Below the pieces are notes generated by a model, which was not told the origin of the DNA, did no database searches, and saw only the letters and a list, made by a program, of their open reading frames with translations. Position numbers and translations under genes: made by a program. This document shows positions 33,677 through 43,310 of a DNA stretch of 64,000 nucleotides, piece after piece. The stretch's first letter is position 1; every line of letters begins with the position of its first letter. Source of the DNA: a bacterium (GTDB taxonomy: Bacteria; UBP15; UBA6099); contig JAKQPS010000183.1 of NCBI GenBank assembly GCA_029564595.1, positions 47,886-111,885 of the forward strand. The letters run 5' to 3'.

Positions 33677-35994
33677 GATTTACGCTTTCGAGGTTTAGTG
33701 TCCTTGCGTGATTCGCCGTTGAAAAGCATGATGAAAAGAGCGGCGGTCGGAAGCATGAGCGTGGTGGCTCCGGGAACTATGCCGGAATCGTTGGCCGCGA
33801 AAGCGGCGAGAGCTCCGCCGAGAGCCGCGAGATACGCTTTTCTAAAGAAGTCCTGTCGGGAGAAGAGCGATTTGACGCGTTCCGCCGGGAAGTAGTGTGC
33901 CGACAGAGCGACAGCCACGGAGCCGATGAATAGGGCGCTCCAGAAGCTGACGCGCAACAGCCTGAAGTTCACCGCCAGTTTTCGTCCGGCCACAATGAAA
34001 AACTCCTGAGGGCCGCCGCCCTCCACAACTCTGCCGACAAGACTGCCGACGTGCGACGCGTCCCGCGACAGAAGATAGTCCGCCGAAAGCGCCAGCCCGG
34101 CGAGCGCCGCCACGCACAGCCCCGCCGCGATGACGGTCTTCCACGACAGTTTAAGGTTCCACGCCAGCATCGCCATGAGAGCGAACGCAAACACCGACGA
34201 TATCAATCCGCCGAAGTTTGCGCCGATAAAAGGCGCGCCAATCACAAAAGCGGACACGGCGAGAACCAGCGCCATAGCCCATTTGATAAATCCTTGAGCG
34301 GACTTCGCTCTGTCCAGAAGAAGCCCGAAAAACGCAAGCGGCGCTCCAATCATTATTCCCATGTATTCGTTGCCGACTCCGTAGAATCTGGCCCCCATTT
34401 GAGGATAATAGCCCAGAACTGAGTTCTTTATTAGAGAGGCTCCCGTGAGTTGGTCGGCGAGCAAAGCGACCATGTAAAGAGCGGAGAGAGCCATCATTTT
34501 GCCGTCCGCGCCGGGAGCCAGCCAGACGAGCGCGGCCACAATCCCGGCTCCGGCAAAAAAAGCGACGCTGAAATCCGCCGCTTCGCTGAATTGCGGAAAA
34601 GCTCCGAGAATGAGAAACACGAAAAACATCGAAGCCGTCCACAGGATTACTGCGGTCATTGCCGAACGCCAGAATTTTCCCGCTTTATCCAGCCTGAGAA
34701 CAGTGAGGAATCCCAGAACCAACACGATCAGATGCCAGACGACAATGCCCTTTAGAAGGTCGAACCTCGATTCGACGAAAGAATTGCGCGCGTGGAATTC
34801 GGAGATGAAATCAAAAACGCCGCCGACGTCCGCGAAGGACAACGGCGAACCTATGAACTCGACAGGAGCCTCGATTCCGAAGAATCCGCAAACATGAGGA
34901 GCGAAATCGGTGTTGCGCGCCAAGCCCGGCCTTCGAGTCGAAGAGGAAGTCAGCGCCGTCCCCGCTTTGACGCCTGCCCCGTACAAAAGCAGAGGCGTCA
35001 GGGTCTGCTTGAGTTTGGCCGCGTTCGCCGGAGGCGTCGGAGATATCAAAATCAACTGGGTCGTTTCGGGATTGATTTTTTTGGATATCTCCCCAAGAGC
35101 AGCGTCGTAATCGAGAAGAACTCTCCTGTTTGCGTCGATAAAAGCCGCGTCGCTCATCATGTCTCTTAATCTGCCGAGGCGGGCGGCGTCTCCGAGATCG
35201 ACGACAATGAAATGGCTTGCTTCGAGAGTTTTATCAAGTTCATCGAACAAAGCCTTATAGTTCGTTTTATAGTGTGTGGCCGAAAACAGGTCTATTTCCA
35301 CCATCGCCGCCGACACATTGCCGTGGTCGATGAAGCCTTTGGAGTCCATAGCGATGATGGATGCAGAACGCTCCTGAACGCCGAATCGGTCTGAATTGCC
35401 GATTGCGGCGGTTCTGAGGCCGGAGGAGCGCAAAGCGTCGCCAAGCGCGCCCGGCAGCGCGTTCCATCTTCCATCCTGATTCATCCTGAGCAGCGATATT
35501 ATCCCCAGATTCATGATGCCGTCTTCGGGAATGGGAGCGCCCGTAAGATGCGAATAGAGCGGAGCGGCGGGTCTGCCCTCGTAAATCCCGGTCATTCCAT
35601 ACGCCAGACGTCCGTTGTTGTTGCCTCCCGCGGGCAGCCCGGCGTTCAATGTGAGGAAAGAGGCGACTTCAGCCGAGCGAGATTCCCCGCGAGACAGGTA
35701 AGAGTCGGTCCTAGTCACCATCAGGCCGAGAGAGCCTTTTTCGACGAGGGAACGGAAATTTACAAGCGCCGGGTCAGACCAGTCGGAAAGACCGGTGCGG
35801 TCGGCGACAACGACAATCATGCGGCGCTGGGAGAGCGCGGCCGATTTGCCGGGAGCGGCCTCCGCCCCATCCGCTGATTTCGCGCAGAAGAAAGCGGCGG
35901 CGATTATTGTCGATGTTATCGCAAACAATGAACAAGCGCGGTTCAACTTCCAATTCCTCCATCGACCGACGAGTCGCTCACTCATTCTATTCAT
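33673..35994 (-). CDS. large membrane protein with alkaline-phosphatase-like extracytoplasmic domain
   Basis: 773 residues. A signal/anchor helix at about 20-43 is followed by a roughly 370-residue extracytoplasmic domain with alkaline-phosphatase-superfamily character: RRMIVVVADRTGLSDW near its start, FRSLVEKGSLGLMVTR, and LILISPTPPANAAKL. The usual metal-binding Asp/His set is not obvious. From about residue 415 there are some 10 membrane helices, with the conserved YYPQMGARFYGVGNEYMGIMIG loop and SAQGFIKWAM. Similar two-part proteins occur in Firmicutes and related groups without known function. AGAGG precedes the ATG. It overlaps the MazG-like gene. Possible envelope-polymer role; speculative. 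Confidence 0.7.
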   Translation of the reverse strand: MNRMSERLVGRWRNWKLNRACSLFAITSTIIAAAFFCAKSADGAEAAPGKSAALSQRRMIVVVADRTGLSDWSDPALVNFRSLVEKGSLGLMVTRTDSYLSRGESRSAEVASFLTLNAGLPAGGNNNGRLAYGMTGIYEGRPAAPLYSHLTGAPIPEDGIMNLGIISLLRMNQDGRWNALPGALGDALRSSGLRTAAIGNSDRFGVQERSASIIAMDSKGFIDHGNVSAAMVEIDLFSATHYKTNYKALFDELDKTLEASHFIVVDLGDAARLGRLRDMMSDAAFIDANRRVLLDYDAALGEISKKINPETTQLILISPTPPANAAKLKQTLTPLLLYGAGVKAGTALTSSSTRRPGLARNTDFAPHVCGFFGIEAPVEFIGSPLSFADVGGVFDFISEFHARNSFVESRFDLLKGIVVWHLIVLVLGFLTVLRLDKAGKFWRSAMTAVILWTASMFFVFLILGAFPQFSEAADFSVAFFAGAGIVAALVWLAPGADGKMMALSALYMVALLADQLTGASLIKNSVLGYYPQMGARFYGVGNEYMGIMIGAPLAFFGLLLDRAKSAQGFIKWAMALVLAVSAFVIGAPFIGANFGGLISSVFAFALMAMLAWNLKLSWKTVIAAGLCVAALAGLALSADYLLSRDASHVGSLVGRVVEGGGPQEFFIVAGRKLAVNFRLLRVSFWSALFIGSVAVALSAHYFPAERVKSLFSRQDFFRKAYLAALGGALAAFAANDSGIVPGATTLMLPTAALFIMLFNGESRKDTKPRKRKS

Positions 35995-36174
35995 CAGACG
36001 CCTCTTTGTCTAACCGGATTTTTCGAGAAGAATCGGTGGGATGACTTGCGCCCCGGTTCCGCCGCTCCGCCCGCGCGCCGCGACATGTCATTTCTTTTTC
36101 AGCAGTTACAAAATTGTCGTTTCAGATTAGGATAATATATTAGTAATGAAAATGAGAACGGCGGAGACCTTGTC

Positions 36175-36699
36175 ATGACCGTCATGGAAACGCTGAAGCA
36201 TTGCCGGCTTTTTGAATTCTTGTCCGACGATGAGCTGGAGCTAATCGCCACGAAGGTTGAGGAGCGCCACTACAGAAAGGGCGATTTCATCTGCCGAGAG
36301 GGCGCATGGGGCGACTCGATGTACATCATCGGGCAGGGCGAGATAAAAATCGTAAAAAAACTCGACACGGAAACGGTCTGGGACATAACGTCGCTAAGGC
36401 ACGGTGATTTTTTCGGCGAGGTGGCTCTTGTGGACGGGAGTCCGAGAACCGCGAGCGGAATAGCTCTGGTCAACTCGACCGTGCTTGAACTTTACGGACG
36501 CGACTTCAAGATGCTTATGAACGCCGGCGACGCACTCTCGAATAAAATGCTAGAATCTCTTCTGCGGGTTCTTATCAACCGAATCCGCGCCACTGACGAT
36601 ATAGTCACCAACATAATGGCGGAAAAGCTCAAAGGCGAAAGCGGCCACTCCGCCACCATGAGAGAAATCGTCAGCAGGGCGATGGTTTCCAGAAAGTGA
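36175..36699 (+). CDS. stand-alone cyclic-nucleotide-binding domain protein
   Basis: 174 residues. Residues about 8-125 form a CNB domain: CRLFEFLSDDELELIA, then YRKGDFICREGAWGDSMYIIGQGEIKI, and the phosphate-binding cassette FFGEVALVDGSPRTASGIAL with the Glu and Arg that bind the cyclic phosphate. The C-terminal roughly 45 residues are helical and contain no HTH, so this is not a CRP-type transcription factor. GGAG lies about 9 nt before the ATG. A possible promoter is TTGTCG (36114-36119), 16 nt, TATATT (36136-36141). It could be an effector for the cyclases encoded at 43-48 kb; that link is inference. Confidence 0.85.
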   Translation: MTVMETLKHCRLFEFLSDDELELIATKVEERHYRKGDFICREGAWGDSMYIIGQGEIKIVKKLDTETVWDITSLRHGDFFGEVALVDGSPRTASGIALVNSTVLELYGRDFKMLMNAGDALSNKMLESLLRVLINRIRATDDIVTNIMAEKLKGESGHSATMREIVSRAMVSRK

Positions 36700-36801
36700 T
36701 GTCGGAAATCCGAAGTTCAAGCCGAGCGCGCTAGTATCGATAATCTTATTCTAAAACAGAATAATACCTAGAGATGCAATTATATTTATATCGTTGAAAA
36801 T

Positions 36802-36830
36802 GGGTTCCCGCTTTCGCGGGAATGACGGCA
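36802..36830. repeat. dispersed-type palindromic repeat
   Basis: GGGTTCCCGCTTTCGCGGGAA followed by TGACGGC: a 7-bp perfect stem with TTTC loop, in the 273-bp gap between the CNB gene and the GH36 gene. A second TGACGG copy follows at 36842-36847. This sequence type is common as a scattered intergenic palindrome in many bacterial genomes. The rest of 36700-36972 is AT-rich with no gene visible. Confidence 0.55.
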
Positions 36831-36972
36831 AAAAATAAGAATGACGGTGTAAAAGAAAACAATTACGGCGCGGAGATGTATGCTCGCTCTCAGTGGCGAT
36901 TCAGCTTCTCGCGAGTCGAATCAACTAACGATAGGCATAATGGCAAGCACGAAACTTGATTATGCTGCGCGC

Positions 36973-39387
36973 TCAAGAATTCTTTCTAACTTTTAATTCC
37001 AAGCGCGCTGAATCCCGATATTGCATATCTACGGAGAACACCTCGCCGGAAACGCGGGTCAGTTCGCGCTTCTCGCCGTTGATAAGGCACGAGTCGGGAA
37101 CGAAGGGGGCGGGGCAAGAAATTAAAACGCGCCCTTCCCGCGCCGCGGGCGCGATGAACTCCATTTCCAGAACGCCGGACGCAGGATCGAACTTCTGCGA
37201 GACGAGGTCGACGCCGCCCTGAGTGAAGTGGTGAGTGGCGGCGACGAGGCATGGTTCCGGGCGCGCCGGGCGCGCGGCGAGTATCCTTGAGCCGTGCGCG
37301 GGAACTTTCGACAGCGCAACCTCCCCTTTCGCCGTCCCGTAATACTTCTGCTCCCACAATTCAAAAACGTGATACTCGTCGGACGCGGAGAGGCCGAGCC
37401 GCTCGAATGAGACGGAAACGTCCGCCGGGGCGTCCGACCAGTTGAAAACGCCCGCTACGACCGCAGGGTCGAACTCCCGGTCGAATTTATAAACCAAAGT
37501 GGTCGGAGTCGTGTTTGCGGGCGAGTCGAACAGGTCCACAGGGACGGCGGGTTGAGGCATCGGCGGTATCAACATGGAGGCCAGCCTAATGGATTCGGAG
37601 GTTAGTTTGGAAAGATTGTCGCTGATGAACAGCGGGCCGCCGCAAAAGGCGACTATCGCCGCGTGGGTGTATACCTCGTCGCGCGTAAGTTTGGTGTCCT
37701 CGAACCTGCACATGAGGCAGTCGGGATCGTTCCATCCCCATGTTCCGCCGAGGAAATGCCGGGAGAAATTCGACGAGGCGACATCGAACGCGCTGGGTGG
37801 AGCCGGATGACCGACGAAATCCGCAAGGAACTTGTTGTGCCATTCGGGGCCGGTGTCGCCGGAAACCCTCATGGCGTTCACAATGCCCAAACCGAGAGCG
37901 ATGGGGATGCCGCAACCGAGGATGTAGGTTTCCGGCCCGGCGGCGTCCCTTATCGCCTGAAGGCCGCGCCTGAAAGCCTGCGCTCTCGTCGCCTCCGGGT
38001 CGTATCGAAGCCCGTTGGTCGCCCCGTTATGCAGGAAGTCCAGTTTGAGATAATCATATCCCCACTCGTTCACAATCGTTGAGAAGAGAACGCCAAGCCA
38101 TTTGAGAACATCCGGATGGGTCGTGTCGAGAGGGAGCATCCATCCGAATGTGTCCGTGTTGGGCCATATCGAAACCCGCCTGACCTTGCTTGCGGACTCC
38201 CGGACGAACCAGTCCCTGTGATTGCGGAACAGCAAGCTTCTGTTTGTTGCGAAAAAAGGAGCCAGCCAAAGGCCGGGACGAAAGCCGGCCTCTTTTATTC
38301 TGCCGTTGAGCCATGCCAGCCCATGCGGGAATTTCTTGTTGGAGTCGAACCAGTCGCCGGGAGCAGGCTCATAGCCGTCGTCAATTTGAAAGATGTCAAT
38401 AGGCAACCTGTCGCGAAGGGAAACCGCGGCTTCTAGGTTCTCCAAAATGACCCGCTCGGTCATGCGATGGTAATAGAAATACCAAGAGCACCAGCCGACG
38501 GGGGGAGACGGGAACTTAGAAGAGACGGGAGGCGGAGCCGCTTTTGCGGCGAGCGAGGCGTATGAGCGCAGAGAAGCGTTGGCGGCGGCTGTGGCGGCTC
38601 CCGAATCTCGACCGGCGCCTTCGGCGGCCCGCGCGGGAATAATCGCCAGTTTTTCAGAGCGGAGTTCGCCGCCTGCGCGAGCCGGAGCCTTCTCGCCTCT
38701 TGAGACCGCGCGCATGAAATGGAACTGGCCGTCGCGCGATTTGAACTCCACCTGAGAGAGTTTGTCGCAAACCGTGATGAACCCGGCTGCAAGAGAGCGG
38801 CCGGAAACAATGTCGGCAGCCAAGCCGTGCCATTCGCTTATGAAATGGCCGCGCGCGCCGGGAGGCTTCACCTCAGGATTTGCGCAGCCGTCGTGAATAA
38901 GGTCGTGAATCGCGGGTGGCAGCTTCTCGTCCCACTTCCTGACGTCGCTGCCGCTCCATGTGAGAAACCCGTTGCGCAGGAATCTGTAGTCAGGCCGCGC
39001 CTGCGCCGAGCCGAACAGGGAGCCTCCCCTGCCCCGGTCAAGATCGAAAGGATACAAATCCGCGCCTTTTATGTCGGAGTCGCCGCAATTGCGAAGAGAC
39101 ACGGCCGCGGCGAAACCTGAAACGCCTTCCAGAGGCTCGAATTCAATCGCCAGCTCAATTCTTCGGTCTGAAAAACGGTAAACGACCGAAAGCAAGCCGT
39201 CCGAACGGTCAACGACGCGGGAAACGGAGTCGGATGAGCGGAGAGCGCCGGAACCGCTTCCGAAAACCGCTGCGCAAGTGGCGCGCTCGAAAACATACTC
39301 GCCCCGCGATTCGTCTCTTAGGGAATATTCTCCCTTTGCGACATTGCATTCAATAGAAAGCGAACCTGACTTCAGAGTTTCGATCAT
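36973..39387 (-). CDS. GH36-family alpha-galactosidase
   Basis: 804 residues. An N-terminal beta-sandwich (about 1-285) precedes the barrel, which starts at PPVGWCSWYFYYHRMTE. IFQIDDGYEPAPGDWFDSNKKFPHG and PGLWLAPFFA are typical. The nucleophile is the Asp of YDYLKLDFLHNG (about D450) and the acid/base is the Asp of MRVSGDTGPEW (about D511). A C-terminal beta domain follows. No signal peptide, so the enzyme is probably cytoplasmic and acts on imported alpha-galactosides. GGAGAG precedes the ATG. No transporter or sugar kinase is adjacent. Other alpha-sugar specificities in GH36 are possible. Confidence 0.92.
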   Translation of the reverse strand: MIETLKSGSLSIECNVAKGEYSLRDESRGEYVFERATCAAVFGSGSGALRSSDSVSRVVDRSDGLLSVVYRFSDRRIELAIEFEPLEGVSGFAAAVSLRNCGDSDIKGADLYPFDLDRGRGGSLFGSAQARPDYRFLRNGFLTWSGSDVRKWDEKLPPAIHDLIHDGCANPEVKPPGARGHFISEWHGLAADIVSGRSLAAGFITVCDKLSQVEFKSRDGQFHFMRAVSRGEKAPARAGGELRSEKLAIIPARAAEGAGRDSGAATAAANASLRSYASLAAKAAPPPVSSKFPSPPVGWCSWYFYYHRMTERVILENLEAAVSLRDRLPIDIFQIDDGYEPAPGDWFDSNKKFPHGLAWLNGRIKEAGFRPGLWLAPFFATNRSLLFRNHRDWFVRESASKVRRVSIWPNTDTFGWMLPLDTTHPDVLKWLGVLFSTIVNEWGYDYLKLDFLHNGATNGLRYDPEATRAQAFRRGLQAIRDAAGPETYILGCGIPIALGLGIVNAMRVSGDTGPEWHNKFLADFVGHPAPPSAFDVASSNFSRHFLGGTWGWNDPDCLMCRFEDTKLTRDEVYTHAAIVAFCGGPLFISDNLSKLTSESIRLASMLIPPMPQPAVPVDLFDSPANTTPTTLVYKFDREFDPAVVAGVFNWSDAPADVSVSFERLGLSASDEYHVFELWEQKYYGTAKGEVALSKVPAHGSRILAARPARPEPCLVAATHHFTQGGVDLVSQKFDPASGVLEMEFIAPAAREGRVLISCPAPFVPDSCLINGEKRELTRVSGEVFSVDMQYRDSARLELKVRKNS

Positions 39388-39580
39388 CCCGGCTCTCCAA
39401 TTCTCGGCGGCAACGCCGCGCGATGAATATTATAGATAATGGAGAGCAAACATGGAACATCGGGGGCGACTGCGGCAAACCGGAAAAAGGCTCTTTGAAA
39501 AAAATATTCAAGGATATTTCCATTTCACGCCGGGTTTGGATAGAATGTAATCCTAAAAAATCAACGGGAGGAAGTTGCCG

Positions 39581-39913
39581 ATGTCAGAAATCAAAAGTTT
39601 TTTCGAGGAAAAGCTGCCGGCGAAGTTCAGCGCGGATCCGAGCAAAGCTGAGAGCATGAGCGGAAAATACCTGTTCGTGATCGAAGGCGATGGCGGAGGC
39701 GCGTGGAGCGTCGATTTCCCGGGCGGAGGAGCGATGGACGTGGCCGCCGGCGAGTGCGACGACGCGGCCTGCAAGATCATCGTTCAAGCTGAAGACTGGT
39801 CGGGGATCCTGAACGGCGAGATGGACGCCACCACGGCGTTCATGACCGGCAAACTGCGGATCGAAGGCGACATGGCGATGGCCATGAAGCTGCAGCCCAT
39901 ACTGGGCGCGTAA
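39581..39913 (+). CDS. SCP2 sterol-binding-like domain protein
   Basis: 110 residues. The SCP2 pattern is followed end to end: IKSFFEEKLPAKF, YLFVIEGDGGGAWSVDF, CDDAACKIIVQAEDWSGILNGEMDATTAFMTGKLRIEGDMAMAMKLQPIL. The family binds lipid-like molecules in a hydrophobic groove; bacterial members are often stand-alone and of unknown ligand. I chose the ATG at 39581 because GGGAGGA lies about 8 nt upstream, rather than the TTG two codons earlier. A GC-rich hairpin follows the gene. Confidence 0.9.
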   Translation: MSEIKSFFEEKLPAKFSADPSKAESMSGKYLFVIEGDGGGAWSVDFPGGGAMDVAAGECDDAACKIIVQAEDWSGILNGEMDATTAFMTGKLRIEGDMAMAMKLQPILGA

Positions 39914-39927
39914 GCTGGAAAGTTCCG

Positions 39928-39956
39928 GGCGGCGCGTCTCTAAGGCGCGCCGCCTT
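39928..39956 (+). terminator. terminator-like hairpin after the SCP2 gene
   Basis: A perfect 9-bp GC stem (39928-39936 with 39946-39954) and a 9-nt loop, followed only by TT. A strong hairpin with a weak T tract, 15 nt after the stop. Confidence 0.5.
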
Positions 39957-40022
39957 GCTCCATCCTTTCCGGCAAAACAAGCTTGATTCAGGCTCGCTCC
40001 CATCGGGAGCGTGTTAGTTTAT

Positions 40023-40052
40023 TTGGATTGTCCCAATTAAATGTGCTAAAAT
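40023..40052 (+). promoter_or_regulatory. promoter of the cvpA-like/metK pair
   Basis: TTGGAT (40023-40028), an 18-nt spacer and TAAAAT (40047-40052). The resulting leader of about 70 nt contains a 7-bp hairpin (40088-40094 with 40102-40108) shortly before the ribosome site. I could not match this to a known SAM-responsive riboswitch. Confidence 0.45.
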
Positions 40053-40128
40053 AGTGCCGTTATGGTTTTTTTAGCGAAACGGCGGCACATCGGAGTATAT
40101 ATCCGATGACGCTTCACGGAGGCAGGGT

Positions 40129-40599
40129 ATGAGCGCGGCTGATTACGTGTCTATCGCAATAATATTGGCGTTCTGCGCGTGCGGCGCTTTTCTCGGCGCG
40201 GTCAGAAGCATCATGCTTTTGCTTGGAATGATTTTTGCGACTTCATTCGTTGAACGAATGGTCGATCAGGGAGCCACTCAGGGCGCGTACGTTTGGACTT
40301 TCATAGGAATCACAGCAGCGTTCACCGTTGGCGGATTTCTCTTATACGGCTATTCCCGAATAACTTTTATCGAATCAATGGAAGGCGTATTCGGAGCAAT
40401 AATCGCGGGCGCGGCAGGATGGGGGATCGCAAGATTCGTCCTGTCGGTGTTTCTGTATTACCTGCCGGAGTCTTCTTTCGCGATGATGATAGTTCCCGGC
40501 GCTTCAATCGCTTGGGATGTTTATAACGTGACGCCATGGCAAATGCTGATGGGACGCACGGAAAGCTTGAGAAATCCATCGCCCGACTTAGGGATATGA
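40129..40599 (+). CDS. CvpA-like small membrane protein
   Basis: 156 residues with four hydrophobic helices (about 5-25, 30-45, 55-75 and 85-115). The opening ADYVSIAIILAFCACGAFLGAVRSIMLLLG fits the first helical hairpin of CvpA (IDxxxLxxLxxxxxxGxxRGxxxxxxxLxG), but the later part is more divergent, so the family call is moderate. GGAGG precedes the ATG. metK starts 31 bp after it with no terminator, so it is probably the first gene of a two-gene transcript. Confidence 0.55.
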   Translation: MSAADYVSIAIILAFCACGAFLGAVRSIMLLLGMIFATSFVERMVDQGATQGAYVWTFIGITAAFTVGGFLLYGYSRITFIESMEGVFGAIIAGAAGWGIARFVLSVFLYYLPESSFAMMIVPGASIAWDVYNVTPWQMLMGRTESLRNPSPDLGI

Positions 40600-40630
40600 G
40601 CGATAAATAAAAACAAGGAGCTGAACAACT

Positions 40631-41827
40631 GTGAAGAGACATCTTTTTTCGTCGGAATCGGTAACGGAAGGCCACCCGGACAAAATATGCGACCACATAT
40701 CCGACGCGGTGCTGGACGCGGCGCTTGCCGCCGACAAATCCAGCCGCGTGGCGTGCGAGACCGCCATAACGACCGGTCTTGTCCTTGTTGCGGGCGAAAT
40801 CACCACTAAAGCCCAGTTGGACATTCCGAGCATCGCGCGCGAAACCATCCGGAAAATCGGTTACGACAACGCGGACTACGGGTTTGACTGCGACACGTGC
40901 GGCGTGATCGTCGCCGTTGACAAACAGTCGCCCGACATCGACATGGGCGTGAGCAAAGCCCTTGAAGTGCGCAGAAAAAAGACCCTCTCGAAAGAAGACC
41001 AATACAACCTTCAGGGAGCAGGCGATCAGGGCATGATGTTCGGATACGCCTGCAATGAGACCAAGGAACTGATGCCGCTGCCGATATCTCTGGCGCAGAA
41101 GCTTTGCCTGAGAATGTCGCAAGTCCGCCGCAACGGCACAATGGGGTACCTGCGCCCGGACGGCAAAAGCCAAGTCACAGTCGTTTACGAAAACGGCAAA
41201 CCTGTCGCGGTGGACACAGTGATACTTTCTTCACAGCACAGCCCGGCTGTTTCGCTGTCGAAGATCGAAGCCGATATGAAGAAGTTCGTGCTTGATAAAA
41301 TAATACCCAAAAAGATGATGACGTCCGGGACGCGGCTCTTGGTAAACCCGACGGGAAGGTTCGTCGTGGGCGGCCCGATGGGAGACACAGGGCTGACAGG
41401 CCGAAAGATAATCGTGGACACATACGGCGGATACGGAAGGCACGGCGGCGGCGCGTTCTCAGGCAAGGACCCGTCGAAAGTGGACCGCTCAGGGGCTTAT
41501 ATGGCCAGATACGCCGCCAAGAATATCGTCGCGGCGGGCGCCGCGGACAAATGCGAAATTCAGGTCGCCTACTCCATCGGCGTGGCAAAGCCCGTGTCAG
41601 TTCACATCGAAACATTCGGAACTGAAAAGGTATCTGTCGAGAAGATAGAGAAAGCGGTTCTCGCTACGCTCGATTTCAGGCCCGCCGCGATAATAGACAA
41701 GCTGAATCTGCGAAGGCCGATATACTCGAAGACCGCCTCATACGGCCACTTCGGGAGGGACGACGCGGATTTCACATGGGAAAAAACAGACAAGGCCGCG
41801 GCTCTGAAAAAAGCTCTCGGCTTATAG
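40631..41827 (+). CDS. metK: S-adenosylmethionine synthetase
   Basis: 398 residues. It makes S-adenosylmethionine from methionine and ATP. Motifs: [24 protein letters not shown] (N-terminal ATP/methionine region), [24 protein letters not shown], and the P-loop-like region [44 protein letters not shown]. All of these are intact. It starts at GTG with AAGGAG about 10 nt upstream; the conserved N-terminus supports this start. Confidence 0.97.
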   Translation: MKRHLFSSESVTEGHPDKICDHISDAVLDAALAADKSSRVACETAITTGLVLVAGEITTKAQLDIPSIARETIRKIGYDNADYGFDCDTCGVIVAVDKQSPDIDMGVSKALEVRRKKTLSKEDQYNLQGAGDQGMMFGYACNETKELMPLPISLAQKLCLRMSQVRRNGTMGYLRPDGKSQVTVVYENGKPVAVDTVILSSQHSPAVSLSKIEADMKKFVLDKIIPKKMMTSGTRLLVNPTGRFVVGGPMGDTGLTGRKIIVDTYGGYGRHGGGAFSGKDPSKVDRSGAYMARYAAKNIVAAGAADKCEIQVAYSIGVAKPVSVHIETFGTEKVSVEKIEKAVLATLDFRPAAIIDKLNLRRPIYSKTASYGHFGRDDADFTWEKTDKAAALKKALGL

Positions 41828-41921
41828 TTCGCTAATGCTTCAAATAATTCCATGCTATATGACTCCGAAGAGCGTCTGTTTTTGATAATTGTGTTGTTGT
41901 GACTTTTTTGGATTATCGCAC

Positions 41922-43103
41922 ATGGTAAAAACCGGGCTTGAGACCTTTTTCAAAAGCGGAGGCGCGGCTGGAAAGCTCGCCGGCGCTCGCGTTGGGCTGA
42001 TAGTCAATCCTGCCTCCATCAATCCCTCATGTATACACGCGGCGGACGTGTTTGCGGGACGCGCCGCCGATTTCGGATTCAGGCTGACCGCCCTTTTCGG
42101 CCCGCAACACGGCATAAGGGGCGAAACTCAGGACAACATGATCGAGTGGTCGGGGTTCACCGACCCAAAGCTTGGAATTCCCGCCCACAGCTTGTACGGA
42201 GAGACCCGCGAGCCTACGGTTGAAATGCTTTCTGACGCGGACGTTCTGGTTTTCGACGTTCAGGACGTCGGCACGAGAGTTTACACGTTTATCTGGACGA
42301 TGGCGCTTGCGATGCGCTCGTGCGCTCGTCTCGGAAAGAAGTTCGTTATTCTCGACAGGCCGAATCCTATAGGGGGGCTTGAAGTCGAGGGCGCTCCTCT
42401 CGATTCTGAATTTTCATCGTTCGTCGGATTACTGCCCATCCCGATGCGGCACGGCATGACCACCGCCGAACTGGCGCTTATGTTCAAATCTGAATTCGGA
42501 ATCGGCTGCGACTTGGAAATTGTGAAAATGGAAGGATGGCGGCGGGAGATGACCTTCGAGCAGACTGGTCTGCCGTGGGTTCTCCCCTCCCCCAATATGC
42601 CGACGCCGGACACGGCTAGGGTGTATCCGGGCGGGGTCATATTCGAAGGGACGAATGTGTCCGAAGGCAGAGGAACGACGCGGCCATTCGAGCTTGTGGG
42701 AGCGCCGTGGGCTGACGCGAGAGCGCTGGCGGACGGACTCAACGCCCGCGAGCTGCCCGGAACGCTGTTCCGCGAATGCTGGTTCGAGCCGACTTTTCAC
42801 AAATGGGCAGGCAAGCGTTGCGGGGGCGTTCAGACGCATGTTATCGACGCCGCCGCGTTCCGCCCTCTTGAAGCCGCGCTCTGTCTTCTCTCCGATATCA
42901 GGGCGCAGTCCCCTTCAGAATTCGCATGGAAACAACCGCCATACGAATACGAGCACATCAGACTGCCCATAGATTTGATATTCGGCTCCGACACGGTTCG
43001 CAAGGATATCGAGGCCGGACGCGACCCTCGCGATATCGCGGCTTCATGGCGTCCGGGCGAAGAATATTTCCGCCGACTGCGCGAAAAATATTTCTTATAT
43101 TGA
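41922..43103 (+). CDS. DUF1343 / NamZ-family exo-beta-N-acetylmuramidase
   Basis: 393 residues. Family landmarks: GLIVNPASI, LTALFGPQHGIRGETQ, HSLYGETREPT, VLVFDVQDVGTRVYTFIWTMA, ILDRPNPIGG, GLLPIPMRHGMTTAELA and SPNMPTPDTARVYPGGVIFEGTNVSEGRGTTRPFE. The characterised member, NamZ of Bacillus subtilis, releases terminal MurNAc from cell-wall fragments. Here no signal peptide is present, so the enzyme looks cytoplasmic and may act on imported muropeptide sugars. The open frame extends to a TTG at 41889, but its residues (MCCCDFFG) do not fit and the ATG at 41922 is preferred, although its ribosome site is weak. Confidence 0.9.
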   Translation: MVKTGLETFFKSGGAAGKLAGARVGLIVNPASINPSCIHAADVFAGRAADFGFRLTALFGPQHGIRGETQDNMIEWSGFTDPKLGIPAHSLYGETREPTVEMLSDADVLVFDVQDVGTRVYTFIWTMALAMRSCARLGKKFVILDRPNPIGGLEVEGAPLDSEFSSFVGLLPIPMRHGMTTAELALMFKSEFGIGCDLEIVKMEGWRREMTFEQTGLPWVLPSPNMPTPDTARVYPGGVIFEGTNVSEGRGTTRPFELVGAPWADARALADGLNARELPGTLFRECWFEPTFHKWAGKRCGGVQTHVIDAAAFRPLEAALCLLSDIRAQSPSEFAWKQPPYEYEHIRLPIDLIFGSDTVRKDIEAGRDPRDIAASWRPGEEYFRRLREKYFLY

Positions 43104-43211
43104 GATTGAATTAAGGAAAAGACATCGCCGCTTCGTTTAGCGATTCTTAATAGACAACACTTATAATCCCGAATTCGTCGATAGAACCGACGAACCGGGG
43201 CGATTTTCATA

Positions 43212-43244
43212 GCGGCAAACTGCTTCGTTGCCGCCACATTTTTT
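43212..43244 (+). terminator. intrinsic terminator after the NamZ-family gene
   Basis: A 7-bp stem (43212-43218 with 43228-43234) and six T residues at 43239-43244. A second, interrupted hairpin lies just before it (about 43168-43200). The gap 43104-43359 holds these hairpins and the minus-strand terminator below, and no gene. Confidence 0.65.
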
Positions 43245-43310
43245 GTTCATGAACCTTATGTTCTATTCACTGCAAAAATGCGCCTTGCGCCTCGTATTTC
43301 ATCCGCTCTG

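Noticed and set aside
39957..40130. SAM riboswitch upstream of metK
   Set aside because: metK itself has only about 30 nt of leader. The hairpin near 40088-40108 precedes the CvpA-like gene and does not match any SAM aptamer consensus I know.
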